Shown here piece after piece: positions 44,814 through 53,846 of a DNA stretch of 64,000 bases. The position numbers and the translations under genes were made by a program. The number at the start of each line of letters is the position of its first letter. Positions within the stretch are counted from its first letter, which is position 1. Source of the DNA: Anderseniella sp. GTDB taxonomy: Bacteria; Pseudomonadota; Alphaproteobacteria; Rhizobiales; Aestuariivirgaceae. The notes under the pieces are model-generated. The model ran no database searches, was not told the origin of the DNA, and saw nothing but the letters and a program-made list of their open reading frames with translations. The DNA is taken from contig JANQOK010000023.1 of NCBI GenBank assembly GCA_028289645.1, positions 485,795 through 549,794 on the forward strand. Reading direction: 5' to 3'.

Positions 44814-45200
44814 CTACTCGCTGTTGCATGCAGGCAGGCCGCCGAATTGCGCGATATACTCCCATATCAATCGACGCTCTACGTATAAGGTGTAAGGTTT
44901 GAGAATTTTCGGATCTGGATCCACGGCAATTGCTGAGTGCACCCTGACATACAGGTCGTCCAGTTCGCCGCCAAATAAGCGGTGATAAGTAACGCCTCCG
45001 GCATGGCCGCTTCGGCCAGTCGCTGCTGATCTGTTGAAAGTACGTAGCCTAGTGCGCAATCCACCCCTACCCGAAGTGCGACCAATGTAAACTACTTTGG
45101 CAGGATTACCCTTTCCGACGATATACACGCCGCCACAGGTTGGTTGCAGCCGACGTTCGGGCCAGGGCACCCATTCGGATAAAAGGATGTCAGCAGCCAT
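44814..45200 (-). CDS. GIY-YIG-type nuclease-like protein
   Basis: A 128-residue protein whose core carries GGVYIVGKGNPAKVVYIGRT, the two strands of a GIY-YIG fold (GVY / YIG), followed by an Arg at the expected catalytic-helix position (GGLRTRLRTFNR) and a distal Glu in YVERRLIWEY. It is short, like a stand-alone domain. It is divergent from the XRE regulator with a nested inverted repeat between them, suggesting repressor control. A role in DNA cleavage, defence or element transfer is possible but unproven. Confidence 0.8.
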   Translation of the reverse strand: MAADILLSEWVPWPERRLQPTCGGVYIVGKGNPAKVVYIGRTSGRGGLRTRLRTFNRSAATGRSGHAGGVTYHRLFGGELDDLYVRVHSAIAVDPDPKILKPYTLYVERRLIWEYIAQFGGLPACNSE

Positions 45201-45201
45201 G

Positions 45202-45242
45202 ATGATGTAATCCTTGGGTATTCATACCCGTATAATTACATC
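45202..45242. promoter_or_regulatory. Nested inverted repeat between GIY-YIG and XRE genes
   Basis: TGATGTAAT (45202-45210) is perfectly complementary to ATTACATCA (45234-45242). Inside, GGGTAT (45215-45220) pairs with ATACCC (45223-45228), almost concentrically. It overlaps the divergent start region: the left arm begins 2 bp from the GIY-YIG start codon. The arrangement suggests an XRE operator controlling both genes. Confidence 0.65.
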
Positions 45243-45305
45243 AATCTTCTTAATGGTAAGTTTGCGTCAATACCATTTCCCGCAACCCTGCATCACATTT
45301 GCTGA

Positions 45306-45647
45306 ATGTCCAAGCGAGTCGTTCAGCATGTTGGAAAGCGGATCAAGCAATTGCGTGAAGCCGCGCAGCTTACTCAATCTGAGCTGGCGTTACTGTCACT
45401 CAAGTCGGTTGAAACCATTTCCAATTTCGAACGAGGCAAGACCGCACCAAGCCTAATTACGCTCGATAGTCTCGCAACTCATCTGGGGGTGAACATAACC
45501 GAGTTTTTCGATGTCTCCCCAGTTAAAGCTGATGCAAACCCTATTGAACGCGCTATTCGCAACAAAGCGCTGCTGCTCAGCGACAAAGACAGAGAGTTGT
45601 TGATCGGCATTGCAGACCTGATGATTGCTAGGGCCAAAAACAAGTAG
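45306..45647 (+). CDS. XRE-family helix-turn-helix repressor
   Basis: A 113-residue protein with a Cro/C1-type HTH at the N-terminus: GKRIKQLREAAQLTQSELALL followed by SVETISNFERGKTAPSLITL. The C-terminal part (about 70-113) is a short charged helix, not a peptidase. It is the likely master repressor of the island and probably binds the nested repeat upstream. No strong Shine-Dalgarno is visible, so leaderless or weak initiation is possible. Confidence 0.87.
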   Translation: MSKRVVQHVGKRIKQLREAAQLTQSELALLSLKSVETISNFERGKTAPSLITLDSLATHLGVNITEFFDVSPVKADANPIERAIRNKALLLSDKDRELLIGIADLMIARAKNK

Positions 45648-46111
45648 GTCTTGTTTTGCCGACCTGATCTGAAGCTCATGTTCTCACCAACCGACTTGAG
45701 GACTCGCAGTCTTATTTGCGATCTCACGTGGCGTGTTTCTTTGGTCTAAGATTGGAGTAATTTCGTTCAGCGTGACGTTGTCCAGCAAAGCGCGGTCAGT
45801 TCTGCTGCAAGCTTCGCTGACAATGGTGTTCCGGGATAGTACTTTATTATTTACCAGGACAGAGTCTCGTTCAAACATTCATCCCCGAGGTTACCGTTGA
45901 AACGCTCGGCGAGACCAATCTGCGTCGGCTTTCAAAAATTTTTTCGCGCTAGAAGGCCTCTAGTGCGCGTTTTGATTTTCAAGTGTTGACATGGTTAACA
46001 AACACTGAATCTCTGAATTCCAACGCGCTTAGTTCAGCAATGGAGGATAATTTTCTGCTGGTTCATCGAGCGCCAATTTAAGTGAGTTTGTTGATATTGA
46101 AGGAGTGACAC
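45648..46111. other. AT-rich island spacer
   Basis: A 464-bp region of lower GC than its flanks. A 64-codon minus-strand frame (45684-45878) has a weak ribosome-binding site and no recognisable product. The plus strand ending at 45951 reads as a short coherent tail (TFIPEVTVETLGETNL) and could be the remains of a broken gene, but stop codons precede it. Nothing is called. Confidence 0.4.
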
Positions 46112-46564
46112 ATGACTGATTTTGCTATCGACTACAGCTATTATCCTGAGCTTGAGGGGATAATTCGTTCGGGGCAACGCGTTGATGATCATTTTCTCAA
46201 AGAGGCTTTGGAATGGCATCAGGGGCGCGACCATCCTGACTTTCTGACTGATTATCTTGAACGGCTTCGCCGAGGAGAATTCCCAAGAAAGGTTGGTCGG
46301 CCAAAGTCACCTCCCGGGCACCAGGCGTCATTGCTTCTCTATAAGCAGTGCTATTACACGGGCTTTCGGACGTGGCTGACTGCGCGCCGTGAAAAGTATG
46401 GACATATTACCGGGCTAGGCTACCGCAGACGCGATCAACCGTTGCGGCATTATGCACCCAATGAACTGGCAGCAATGAAGACGGCCAAAATCTTTCTGGG
46501 GGACAAGAACCGCTGGCGCACGTTGCAAAATCAATTGTCAAAGAAGCCCCGGTTCAGAATTTAG
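46112..46564 (+). CDS. Hypothetical island protein, 150 residues
   Basis: ATG at 46112 follows AAGGAGTGACAC, so translation is well supported. The protein is basic and rich in Tyr and Arg, with GIIRSGQRVDDHFLKEALEW, HPDFLTDYLERLRRGEFPRK and a Lys/Arg-rich C-terminus. I do not recognise the domain. It stands first in a group with the methyltransferase and terminase genes and could be a DNA-binding or small-terminase-type factor, though nothing shows this directly. Confidence 0.65.
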   Translation: MTDFAIDYSYYPELEGIIRSGQRVDDHFLKEALEWHQGRDHPDFLTDYLERLRRGEFPRKVGRPKSPPGHQASLLLYKQCYYTGFRTWLTARREKYGHITGLGYRRRDQPLRHYAPNELAAMKTAKIFLGDKNRWRTLQNQLSKKPRFRI

Positions 46565-46654
46565 TGTGAAAGACATAGTCCTCATGGACCGGTAAGAGCG
46601 AATACTGTGAGTTCTGTCTCACCGCGCTTGATAACCCGCTCCGTGGAGACGCAC

Positions 46655-47986
46655 ATGGATAAAATTCCGACTAATCTGACGAACGGATGTCCGCTTGCCC
46701 GTGATCTGACCCCAACGCTGACGCCGATTGATGAACTGAAGCCGCTTGGCCACGAAACCCGCAAGCATCCGACCCGACAGATCTTAAAGCTGTCACGTAA
46801 CATTGAGCGCTTTGGTTTTGTTCTGCCAATTCTGAAAGACGAGGATGGGAGAGTCGTGCATGGTTGGGCGCTGGTCGAGGCCGCGAAACGGCTTGAGCTG
46901 GCAGACGTCCCAACCGTAACGGTTTCAGACTTTGATGAGGCAGAACTTAGAGCGCTGCGTTTGAGCCTTAATCGCCTGGCCGAAGATGCAATCTGGCACG
47001 AAGAGCTCTTGCGGCTCGAACTTCAGGACCTCACCGCCATAGATGCGGATTTTGAACTCGAGTTCACGGGCTTTGAGATGGCCGAGATCGATCTGATTTT
47101 GGATGGAAATCAAGACGATGAAGACGATATGGTGCCTGAACCAGAACCTGCCATTGAACCGGTAGCGGTACAGGGTGACCTGTGGCTGCTGGACAATCAC
47201 CGCATTGTTTGTGGCGATGCGCTAAAAGAAGAGTCCTATTCGCAACTGCTGAATGACGGTGAACGTGTCCAGATGGCATTCACCGACCCACCATACAACG
47301 TCCCAATCGATGGTCATGTATGCGGCAATGGCAAGATCAAGCACGTTGAATTTCCGATGGCTACCGGTGAACTGTCTTCTGATGAGTTCCAGGTTGTTCT
47401 CGAACAGGTCATGGGACTCGCTGTTCAACACTCTGCCGATGGCGCCATGCACTTCTGGTGCATGGACTGGCGTCACCTTTCGGAACTATTTGCTGCCGGG
47501 CGGTCCAACTATTCGGAGTGCAAGAACCTGTGTGTCTGGAACAAGACCAATGCAGGCATGGGGTCGCTGTATCGGTCTCAGCACGAACTGGTCCTGGTGT
47601 TTAAGGTTGGTAAGGCTCCACACATCAACAATGTCCAACTTGGCCGCAATGGTCGCCATCGAACCAATGTCTGGACCTATCCAGGCCAGACATCATTTGG
47701 CGGCGGACCGCAAGGCAAGCTAGTGCTCCACCCCACCGTAAAGCCAGTCGCGTTGGTCGCCGACGCGATCCGCGACTGCTCCAACCGCGGTGCAATCACT
47801 CTTGATCCGTTCGGCGGTTCCGGCACCACTCTAATTGCTGCCGAGCGTACCGGCCGGAAGGCGCGGTTGATCGAAATGGAACCTCGCTATGTAGATGTTA
47901 CTATTGAGCGCTGGCAACGCCTGACTGGCAAGGTTGCTATTCATGCGGAAACAGGGCGTCCGTTTTCGCGTGCCGCTGCAGCCTGA
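46655..47986 (+). CDS. ParB-like domain / beta-class DNA methyltransferase fusion
   Basis: A 443-residue protein; ATG at 46655 follows GTGGAGACGCAC. Residues about 20-120 form a ParB/sulfiredoxin-like domain (LKLSRNIERFGFVLPILKDE, VVHGWALVEAAKRLEL). The rest is an N6-adenine/N4-cytosine methyltransferase: AFTDPPYNVPIDG (motif IV), then LDPFGGSGTTLIAAERTGRK (motif I). The order motif IV before motif I is beta-class. No restriction endonuclease partner is adjacent, so it is an orphan modification enzyme of the type common in phage-like elements. Confidence 0.92.
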   Translation: MDKIPTNLTNGCPLARDLTPTLTPIDELKPLGHETRKHPTRQILKLSRNIERFGFVLPILKDEDGRVVHGWALVEAAKRLELADVPTVTVSDFDEAELRALRLSLNRLAEDAIWHEELLRLELQDLTAIDADFELEFTGFEMAEIDLILDGNQDDEDDMVPEPEPAIEPVAVQGDLWLLDNHRIVCGDALKEESYSQLLNDGERVQMAFTDPPYNVPIDGHVCGNGKIKHVEFPMATGELSSDEFQVVLEQVMGLAVQHSADGAMHFWCMDWRHLSELFAAGRSNYSECKNLCVWNKTNAGMGSLYRSQHELVLVFKVGKAPHINNVQLGRNGRHRTNVWTYPGQTSFGGGPQGKLVLHPTVKPVALVADAIRDCSNRGAITLDPFGGSGTTLIAAERTGRKARLIEMEPRYVDVTIERWQRLTGKVAIHAETGRPFSRAAAA

Positions 47987-48104
47987 CACCGGCGAAACCG
48001 GCATTGCAAGTTTCGCCGTCGCACAAATTTCCGGTTCCCGACCCGGATAGTCCTCTCCCGACACAACCTCTAACCAGGGCCTGTGTGGCCAGGAGATATC
48101 AACC

Positions 48105-48581
48105 ATGAACGACAAAAAGCGACCTGATACTAGAAAACATAAGTCAGAAAGCACCACCGACAAACCTTATGAGGTTGGCCATGGCAAGCCGCCAATGCAC
48201 ACCCGCTTCAAAAAAGGGATGTCTGGCAACCCCAAGGGTCGACCGAAGGGCACGCGCAATTTCCGGGCTGATGTGAACGAGGTTTTGCGCACCCCTGTGA
48301 AACTGCTTTCAAACGGCAAGACCAAGAACCTGTCCACGCAGCTGGCCGGCTTGATGCGGTTGCGGGAAGACGCACTTAAAGGTGATGCAAAGGCGCTGGA
48401 CCGCTTGCTTCGGCTAGCAGCGGTCTACAATGACGCTCCAAACAAAGCTCCCTCGGAGAACCTTCCCGCTGCCGACAAAGCCATTCTTGATGCCTTTGTG
48501 GCACGAGCAACTGAAAGTGACCGAGACAGTGTCACTGAAGTCGAAAATGCAGATGTTGGCAGCGAGGAGGACGCGACATGA
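48105..48581 (+). CDS. DUF5681-family protein, probable small terminase-like factor
   Basis: A 158-residue protein; ATG at 48105 follows CAGGAGATATCAACC. The DUF5681 core is clear: HTRFKKGMSGNPKGRPKG near residue 35, then helical RADVNEVLRTPVKLL and DAKALDRLLRLAAVYNDA. The family regularly precedes terminase large subunits, which suggests a small-terminase or DNA-recognition role. The stop codon overlaps the terminase start (ATGA at 48578). Confidence 0.85.
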   Translation: MNDKKRPDTRKHKSESTTDKPYEVGHGKPPMHTRFKKGMSGNPKGRPKGTRNFRADVNEVLRTPVKLLSNGKTKNLSTQLAGLMRLREDALKGDAKALDRLLRLAAVYNDAPNKAPSENLPAADKAILDAFVARATESDRDSVTEVENADVGSEEDAT

Positions 48582-50005
48582 GTATGTCATCCGTGCTTGC
48601 AGCGGCCTTGCGCCAGAATCTCGTGAGTTTCCTGCAGAAGGCCTTTATTACCATTGTGCCTGGCGAACCATTCATTCCGAACTGGCACATCGAAGCAATT
48701 GCACATGAACTGATGCGAGTAAGGGAAGGAAAAGCACGGCGATTGATCATAAATCAACCGCCACGCACTCTTAAGTCCATTGCGACCTCTGTAGCGTTTC
48801 CGGCGTTTTTGCTAGGTCATGATCCATCATTCAGGATCATCTGTGTGTCCTACTCAAATGACCTGGCATCAGAACTTCATCGACAATTTCGGATGGTTGT
48901 GGACGCGCCATGGTACCGGGAACTGTTTCCCGAGTTCGCAATCAAGCGTGACCGCGATCTTGAACTCGTTACGACCAGGGGAGGGGGCCGCACCGCGACA
49001 TCAGTGGGCGGTACTTTGACTGGCCGAGGGGCCAACTTGATCATCATCGACGACCCGATGAAAGCAGAAGAAGCGCTTTCGGAACCGGCACGGCGGCGAG
49101 TCGTTGAGTGGTTTACCAGTACGCTAATATCTCGTCTTAACGACCAGGCGAGAGACACCATTCTGGTCGTAATGCAACGGGTGCATGAAGAGGATTTGTC
49201 AGGACACCTGCTTGAACAGGAGAGTTGGCAACATCTGAATTTGCCGGCCATTGCGCCGGCGTCGGTCTCAATCCCAATCGAAAATGGCCGATTTCACAAC
49301 TGGCGAGAGGGCGAGCCGCTGGACGCTGTTCGTTTTCCTAAGTCTGTTCTGGAAGGGCTCAAGGCTGATATTGGAAGCCTGAAGTTCTCTGCACAGTTTC
49401 TGCAGTCGCCAGTTCCTACAGAGGGCAACTTAATTCGGCGTGATTGTTTCCGCTGGTATGACAGCCCCCCGGATCGTCAACCGGGGGATCAGATAATCCA
49501 GAGCTGGGATATTGCCAGTACGATTTCAGATGCCGGTGACTGGACGGCTGGTACGACCTGGCTGAAACGACGCAACGACTTTTACTTGATCGACGTAGCC
49601 CGCGGACGATGGGAGTTTCCGGAGGTCCGGCGACAGGTCATTGCAGCTGCCCGCTTTCATGCAGCAACGACTATATTGGTCGAGCAGGCCGGGCCCGGTC
49701 TGAATCTGCTGCAGGATCTAAGAGCGACGCAACCCGCTCGAGTGCCGCGCCCAATTGGGATTGTACCCCAGGGCAGCAAAGCTGATCGGATGGCCGCACA
49801 GGCCTGCCGAATAGAAGCCGGGCAGGTGCACCTTCCAAGCGATGCGCCTTGGTTGGCTGTTTTTGTGAATGAGCTGTTGGCGTTTCCGCAGGGCAAGCAC
49901 GATGACCAGGTAGATTCAGTTTCGCAATTCCTGAATTGGGCATCTGCACGTCAGGTCCGCCAGCGTATTGCAGTTCATGGCGTTGAGGTGATTCCGCTCG
50001 AATAG
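48578..50005 (+). CDS. Phage terminase large subunit
   Basis: A 475-residue packaging-type motor protein. The ATPase half shows a deviant Walker A (LIINQPPRTLKSIATS, near residue 50-65), IICVSYSNDLASELHRQFR and Walker B LIIIDDPMKAEEAL with an adjacent acidic residue. The C-terminal RNase H-like nuclease half has IQSWDIAST, TILVEQAGPG and HDDQVDSVSQFL, supplying the acidic metal ligands. Both halves look intact. Being the only phage-structural-class gene in the island is odd: no portal or capsid gene follows. Confidence 0.93.
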   Translation: MSMSSVLAAALRQNLVSFLQKAFITIVPGEPFIPNWHIEAIAHELMRVREGKARRLIINQPPRTLKSIATSVAFPAFLLGHDPSFRIICVSYSNDLASELHRQFRMVVDAPWYRELFPEFAIKRDRDLELVTTRGGGRTATSVGGTLTGRGANLIIIDDPMKAEEALSEPARRRVVEWFTSTLISRLNDQARDTILVVMQRVHEEDLSGHLLEQESWQHLNLPAIAPASVSIPIENGRFHNWREGEPLDAVRFPKSVLEGLKADIGSLKFSAQFLQSPVPTEGNLIRRDCFRWYDSPPDRQPGDQIIQSWDIASTISDAGDWTAGTTWLKRRNDFYLIDVARGRWEFPEVRRQVIAAARFHAATTILVEQAGPGLNLLQDLRATQPARVPRPIGIVPQGSKADRMAAQACRIEAGQVHLPSDAPWLAVFVNELLAFPQGKHDDQVDSVSQFLNWASARQVRQRIAVHGVEVIPLE

Positions 50006-50630
50006 ATTGGGTCCGAAACAGCTTGATCGACATTCGGCGTGTGGGAGCATTTCCGTATAGGGCGGCAACTAACAAACCAGGTGACTGCCCTGGATTCGCA
50101 TAATGAGACGTTAAGGAAAATGCAGCCGGTTTGGGCAGGGAAAATAAACAACCGGCACACTGATCTGCCGCACATGAGGGAATGGACTAACTTGGATGCG
50201 AAGAGTCCTCAGGAATGGAGGTCTTGACCTTGGCCGCCAATACCGATGCATCTTCGAGACGCGGACGGGTATCTGCAAATAAGTTGCGAACTTCATCCGC
50301 TCCATTCCTATCGCTGGCCACACCAAGGCCTGGCATCGCGCAACAATTCAGAGCCAAGCTATGTTTAATCTCAGAGCACTGTAGGCGTAGCTTGAGGAAT
50401 AAATCTGGTTCTTGGGCCGACCAGGTCCGAATAGGTGCTGACTAGACATGGTTTTAACCCAGTCGCCAGGCGCCAAGTTGTAATAGTCCCGCAAGAGTGC
50501 TTTCGCTTGAATCTAGAGACATCGCCCAGCGCTTTCCAAAAAGCGGCCATGTGCACGATTGGCTGTAACAACATCTCCCGCGTGTCATCGCAGATTGACC
50601 GTTGCCAATGGCGTTGTCGGATATGGTCGG
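50006..50630. other. Gene-free stretch at the right side of the island
   Basis: A 625-bp region with several short open frames (such as 50039-50227 on the plus strand) but no product I recognise and no good ribosome-binding sites. The right junction of the element should lie here. No recognisable tRNA fragment or direct repeat of the left end is visible. Confidence 0.45.
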
Positions 50631-51695
50631 CTATGCGGATACAGGCTTTTCGGCGAGGTCTGCGTGGTCATGCCCCGCTACTGTTTCGGCTTCTCGTGTG
50701 GTTGAACTGTTCACATTTACTGTCCGTCTGGCATACGGGATACCGTATTCATCCAATTGTTTTTTAAAGCGATGCAGAATCTCGCAGCGGATCGTATGCT
50801 GTTCGCCCGGAAGCGATTTGAAATACAGACAGAATTTCAATCCGACATCATCTATACCCTCAATTCCGCGGCTTTTTAGCGGTTCAAGCAACAAGCCGAT
50901 GTACCGATCCTCGGCGCTGATCTCTTTGGAAACAATGTCTGTAATTTCGAACATTTGTTTGGGATTGGTATCGTGCGGAACCATTACATTTATTTTGACG
51001 CGGGCCCAGTCGCGACTCATGTTGGTTACCGATTTGATCTGGCTATAGGGAATGGTGTGCAGTGATCCGTCTTTATCGCGTACCTGAATCGAGCGAAGCA
51101 AAATGTGTTCCACGGTCCCCACCTTTCCGCAGACTTCCACAAAATCGTGAACCCGCAATGCATCTTCGGAAATGTAGAATATTCCGGCCAGTACATCGGT
51201 GACGATGGACCGCGCGCCGAGGCCGATCATCACACCGGCGAAACCAGCGCTCGCAAGTATCGGAACCAAATTGACGCCAAGTTCGTCAAGTGCGAGCAAG
51301 ATGATCAACAAAACGCCAAAACCGATGATGAACGCTCTTACTACGGGAAGCGCACTGAGCAATCTGGCATATTGATCGCGCTGTTTTGCTGTCTCTGCGG
51401 AGTTCCAAAGCCTGCCGGCAATATTGGACAGACTTCTCAACATCAACATCGTTACGGCGGTAATCAGGACAAAGGCGACAGTTAGACGACCCAGTGTCGA
51501 CATTCCCTTGTTTTCGTCCGCCAGCAGAATGCCGCCAAGCCAGAGCTCGCTGATCACCGCGGCAACAACGAGCGCAATCAGACACATCATCTGAATTACA
51601 AAGCTGCGCGAGGAATTGTGCAATATTGCCTCCGGCCCGTCCGGTCCGGGACCGGCTTGGTTCTCCAGCAAACCGTTGGATGGCATTTGATTCAT
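50631..51695 (-). CDS. MscS-family mechanosensitive channel
   Basis: A 354-residue inner-membrane protein with about four hydrophobic segments (from residue 33: FVIQMMCLIALVVAAVISEL) and the MscS pore helix and beta domain: LVPILASAGFAGVMIGLGARSIV, LAGIFYISEDALRVHDFVEV and SIQVRDKDGSLHTIPYSQIK. MscS channels release solutes on hypo-osmotic shock. It ends in a hydrophilic tail. It is the first gene beyond the island and is on the same strand as the antiporter. Confidence 0.92.
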   Translation of the reverse strand: MNQMPSNGLLENQAGPGPDGPEAILHNSSRSFVIQMMCLIALVVAAVISELWLGGILLADENKGMSTLGRLTVAFVLITAVTMLMLRSLSNIAGRLWNSAETAKQRDQYARLLSALPVVRAFIIGFGVLLIILLALDELGVNLVPILASAGFAGVMIGLGARSIVTDVLAGIFYISEDALRVHDFVEVCGKVGTVEHILLRSIQVRDKDGSLHTIPYSQIKSVTNMSRDWARVKINVMVPHDTNPKQMFEITDIVSKEISAEDRYIGLLLEPLKSRGIEGIDDVGLKFCLYFKSLPGEQHTIRCEILHRFKKQLDEYGIPYARRTVNVNSSTTREAETVAGHDHADLAEKPVSA

Positions 51696-51966
51696 TTGAA
51701 CAGGCCTTGCGAAACAGTCCTTGCAGGATCAAGTTTGACGGAAACAATACTCTGACTCCATCGTCAGACGCCGACAAACAGTTGTTCTTTCGCCGGTCTC
51801 AGCATTCGTGGGCGCCCCATCCCGACGGTCATTCACTCGTCAGGCAATGTGGTCTTCTCACCCAGCATTTCTCAATCGGATGCGCAGTTGGTTCGGCGAC
51901 CGGAATACATATAGCTAATCGCCATTAGTAATCCGTTAACAAGGTGAGCTTTGCCAGCGTTGAAAA

Positions 51967-53226
51967 TCACCTGGAAGTCAGTCTGTTCAGCAGCGGGCCT
52001 ATTGTAAGGCCCTGAACAACAATGGAAAATACGACGACAAAGTATGTCGCCGCCAGAATCGGATCATTTTCAACGGCGTCGGAAGGAATTGACAGGGCCA
52101 GGGCGACCGATACGCCACCTCGCAGGCCTCCCCATGTCAGGACGGCAATTGAGCCAGGGAAGAACGAACCGCCAAGCGACAACAGTCTGATTGGAATATA
52201 AACGGCAATTAGGCGGGCAACCAGGATGATTGGAATCGCAATTAGGGCCAGTTGGGCATGTACAAGTTCGGTATGTATGACCAGAATCTCAAGGCCGATC
52301 AGCAGAAAAAGCACAGAATTCAATATCTCGTCTATAACTTCCCAGAATTGGTATAGATAGGACCTGGTTGCTTTTCTCATTTTGGCATGAAGGCCTGGTG
52401 TGCTGACCAACAAGCCGGCTACCACCACCGCGATTGGCCCCGACATGTCAAAACGCAGAGCCAGTGCGTACAATCCGCAGACCAGTGCCAGCGAGATTAG
52501 TATCTCAATCGAATAATCATCGATGGAACGCATCATGTGCACCGCAATGTAACCGGCCACCAAACCGAGCATGGCGCCACCCAGCGCCTCGTACACGAAC
52601 ATCTTGCCGATACTGGTCGCAGAAATCTCGGCGCCGCCCATGGCCAAGGTGAGCAGCACGGTGAAAGCCACGACGGCAACGCCATCATTGAACAAGCTCT
52701 CGCCGGCAATCTTGGCTTCCAGGCTTTCTGGAATTCGGACCGACTTCAAAACTGAAAGAACGGCAACCGGGTCGGTTGGGCTGATCAGGGCCCCAAACAC
52801 AAGCGCCCACAGTATCGGCATCTCGATACCGAGCGACCGCGCCGCCAACCAAAATAAGCTGCCGACAATGGCTATGGACAGCAACGTGCTGATCGTCGCA
52901 AGAAGTCCGATCGACCATTTCTCGCTCTTGAGCAGGGCGAAGTCGACATGTAGGGCGCTGGCAAACAGCAGAAACGCCAACATCCCATGCATGACCGTCT
53001 CGAAAAAGTCGATCTGACCAACGGCCGCGCTGACCGTCTCGCGAACATCGGGCATCGGAAACACATGATCAAAGGCAATTAAGGCCGAAGATGCCGCCAG
53101 CGCCATCAACAACAGTCCGATTGTATGAGGCAGTCCGATGACTCGGTAGTTCAACCACCCGAAGATGGCGGAAAGTGTCAACAACAGCGCAGAGATTTCA
53201 AACAGAGTGAGCATATGGGGCCGCAT
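51967..53226 (-). CDS. CPA1-family Na+/H+ antiporter
   Basis: A 419-residue membrane transporter with about 12 hydrophobic segments. The family's ion-binding block is present in LVFGALISPTDPVAVLSVLK, and AKIAGESLFNDGVAVVAFTV supplies the second conserved ND motif; WGGLRGGVSVALAL follows near the C-terminus. It exports Na+ in exchange for protons, consistent with a marine or saline habitat. It has no large cytoplasmic C-terminal regulatory domain. Confidence 0.93.
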   Translation of the reverse strand: MRPHMLTLFEISALLLTLSAIFGWLNYRVIGLPHTIGLLLMALAASSALIAFDHVFPMPDVRETVSAAVGQIDFFETVMHGMLAFLLFASALHVDFALLKSEKWSIGLLATISTLLSIAIVGSLFWLAARSLGIEMPILWALVFGALISPTDPVAVLSVLKSVRIPESLEAKIAGESLFNDGVAVVAFTVLLTLAMGGAEISATSIGKMFVYEALGGAMLGLVAGYIAVHMMRSIDDYSIEILISLALVCGLYALALRFDMSGPIAVVVAGLLVSTPGLHAKMRKATRSYLYQFWEVIDEILNSVLFLLIGLEILVIHTELVHAQLALIAIPIILVARLIAVYIPIRLLSLGGSFFPGSIAVLTWGGLRGGVSVALALSIPSDAVENDPILAATYFVVVFSIVVQGLTIGPLLNRLTSR

Positions 53227-53450
53227 TGGCAGTGGCGATTGGTTGGCTACGAGCCAAATGAGAAGAAACTTTAGACACCAACCCTGCTTTACATGGGCTT
53301 AAAGCCGGTTTTGCCTCAAGGCACCCCGATACCGTCGCCGATACGCGCGATGTCACCGCTCTGCCGCGTATCATCGCCGACCAATGCCTGAATGCGGACG
53401 GTTTCCGTTTTTCCGAATGAACCAGCCAGCTCTGGATCTCAGGCACGTCG

Positions 53451-53846
53451 TCATTTCCGTTTTGACCGGAGCAGCGCGTCAACGCTGAGCGGGCCGCCGC
53501 CCGCAGCGGAAAGAAAAAGAAAAACAAAACAGAAAAGGACTGCTTCATCTCCGCCATTTACCAACGGAAAGAAGCTCTTCGGAAAATGAGCAATAAAATA
53601 TGCAGCTGCCATGGTGCCAGACGCCAAAAAGGCTGCCGGGCGTGTGAGCAGGCCAACTGCAATCAAGAAGCCGCAAACAAGTTCGATTGCACCGGCCGCG
53701 CCATCCAGGCTCATCAAAGGCGTGCCGGAGAACTGGCTGTTAGGAAAGCCGAAGAATTTTGTGGTTCCGTGTTGCAGGAACAACAGACCAGCCATTAAGC
53801 GCAGGACGCTGTGCAAATATGGAGAAAGTGCGACATAGGCCAGCAT
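53451..53846 (-). CDS. DoxX-family membrane protein
   Basis: A 131-residue protein from the ATG at 53846 (GGGAGAG upstream). It has four hydrophobic segments and the DoxX pattern: LHSVLRLMAGLLFLQHGTTKFFG, GAAGAIELVCGFLIAVGLL and a final FVFLFLSAAGGGPLSVD. The family includes quinone-linked and thiosulfate-related membrane proteins, but most members are uncharacterised. The open frame to 53951 upstream is not used. Confidence 0.88.
   Translation of the reverse strand: MLAYVALSPYLHSVLRLMAGLLFLQHGTTKFFGFPNSQFSGTPLMSLDGAAGAIELVCGFLIAVGLLTRPAAFLASGTMAAAYFIAHFPKSFFPLVNGGDEAVLFCFVFLFLSAAGGGPLSVDALLRSKRK

Larger units (their letters stand above)
41247..50600. mobile_element. Serine-recombinase / terminase integrative element (approximate right end)
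   Basis: The segment between the tRNA and the MscS gene holds a serine recombinase operon, cargo genes, an XRE repressor, a ParB-methyltransferase fusion, a DUF5681 gene and a terminase large subunit, with several several-hundred-bp non-coding gaps unlike the flanks. No capsid, portal, protease, tail or lysis genes are present. The left limit is placed at the tRNA end; the right limit lies somewhere in the empty stretch 50006-50630. I found no direct repeat of the tRNA 3' end within the window, so attachment sites are undefined. Confidence 0.65.

Noticed and set aside
45684..45878. 64-codon minus-strand frame in the island spacer
   Set aside because: Weak ribosome-binding site and no recognisable product.
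41247..50005. Complete prophage
   Set aside because: Only terminase-type genes are present; there is no portal, capsid, tail or lysis gene.
50039..50227. 62-codon plus-strand frame after the terminase gene
   Set aside because: GTG start without a ribosome-binding site; unlike any known protein to my eye.
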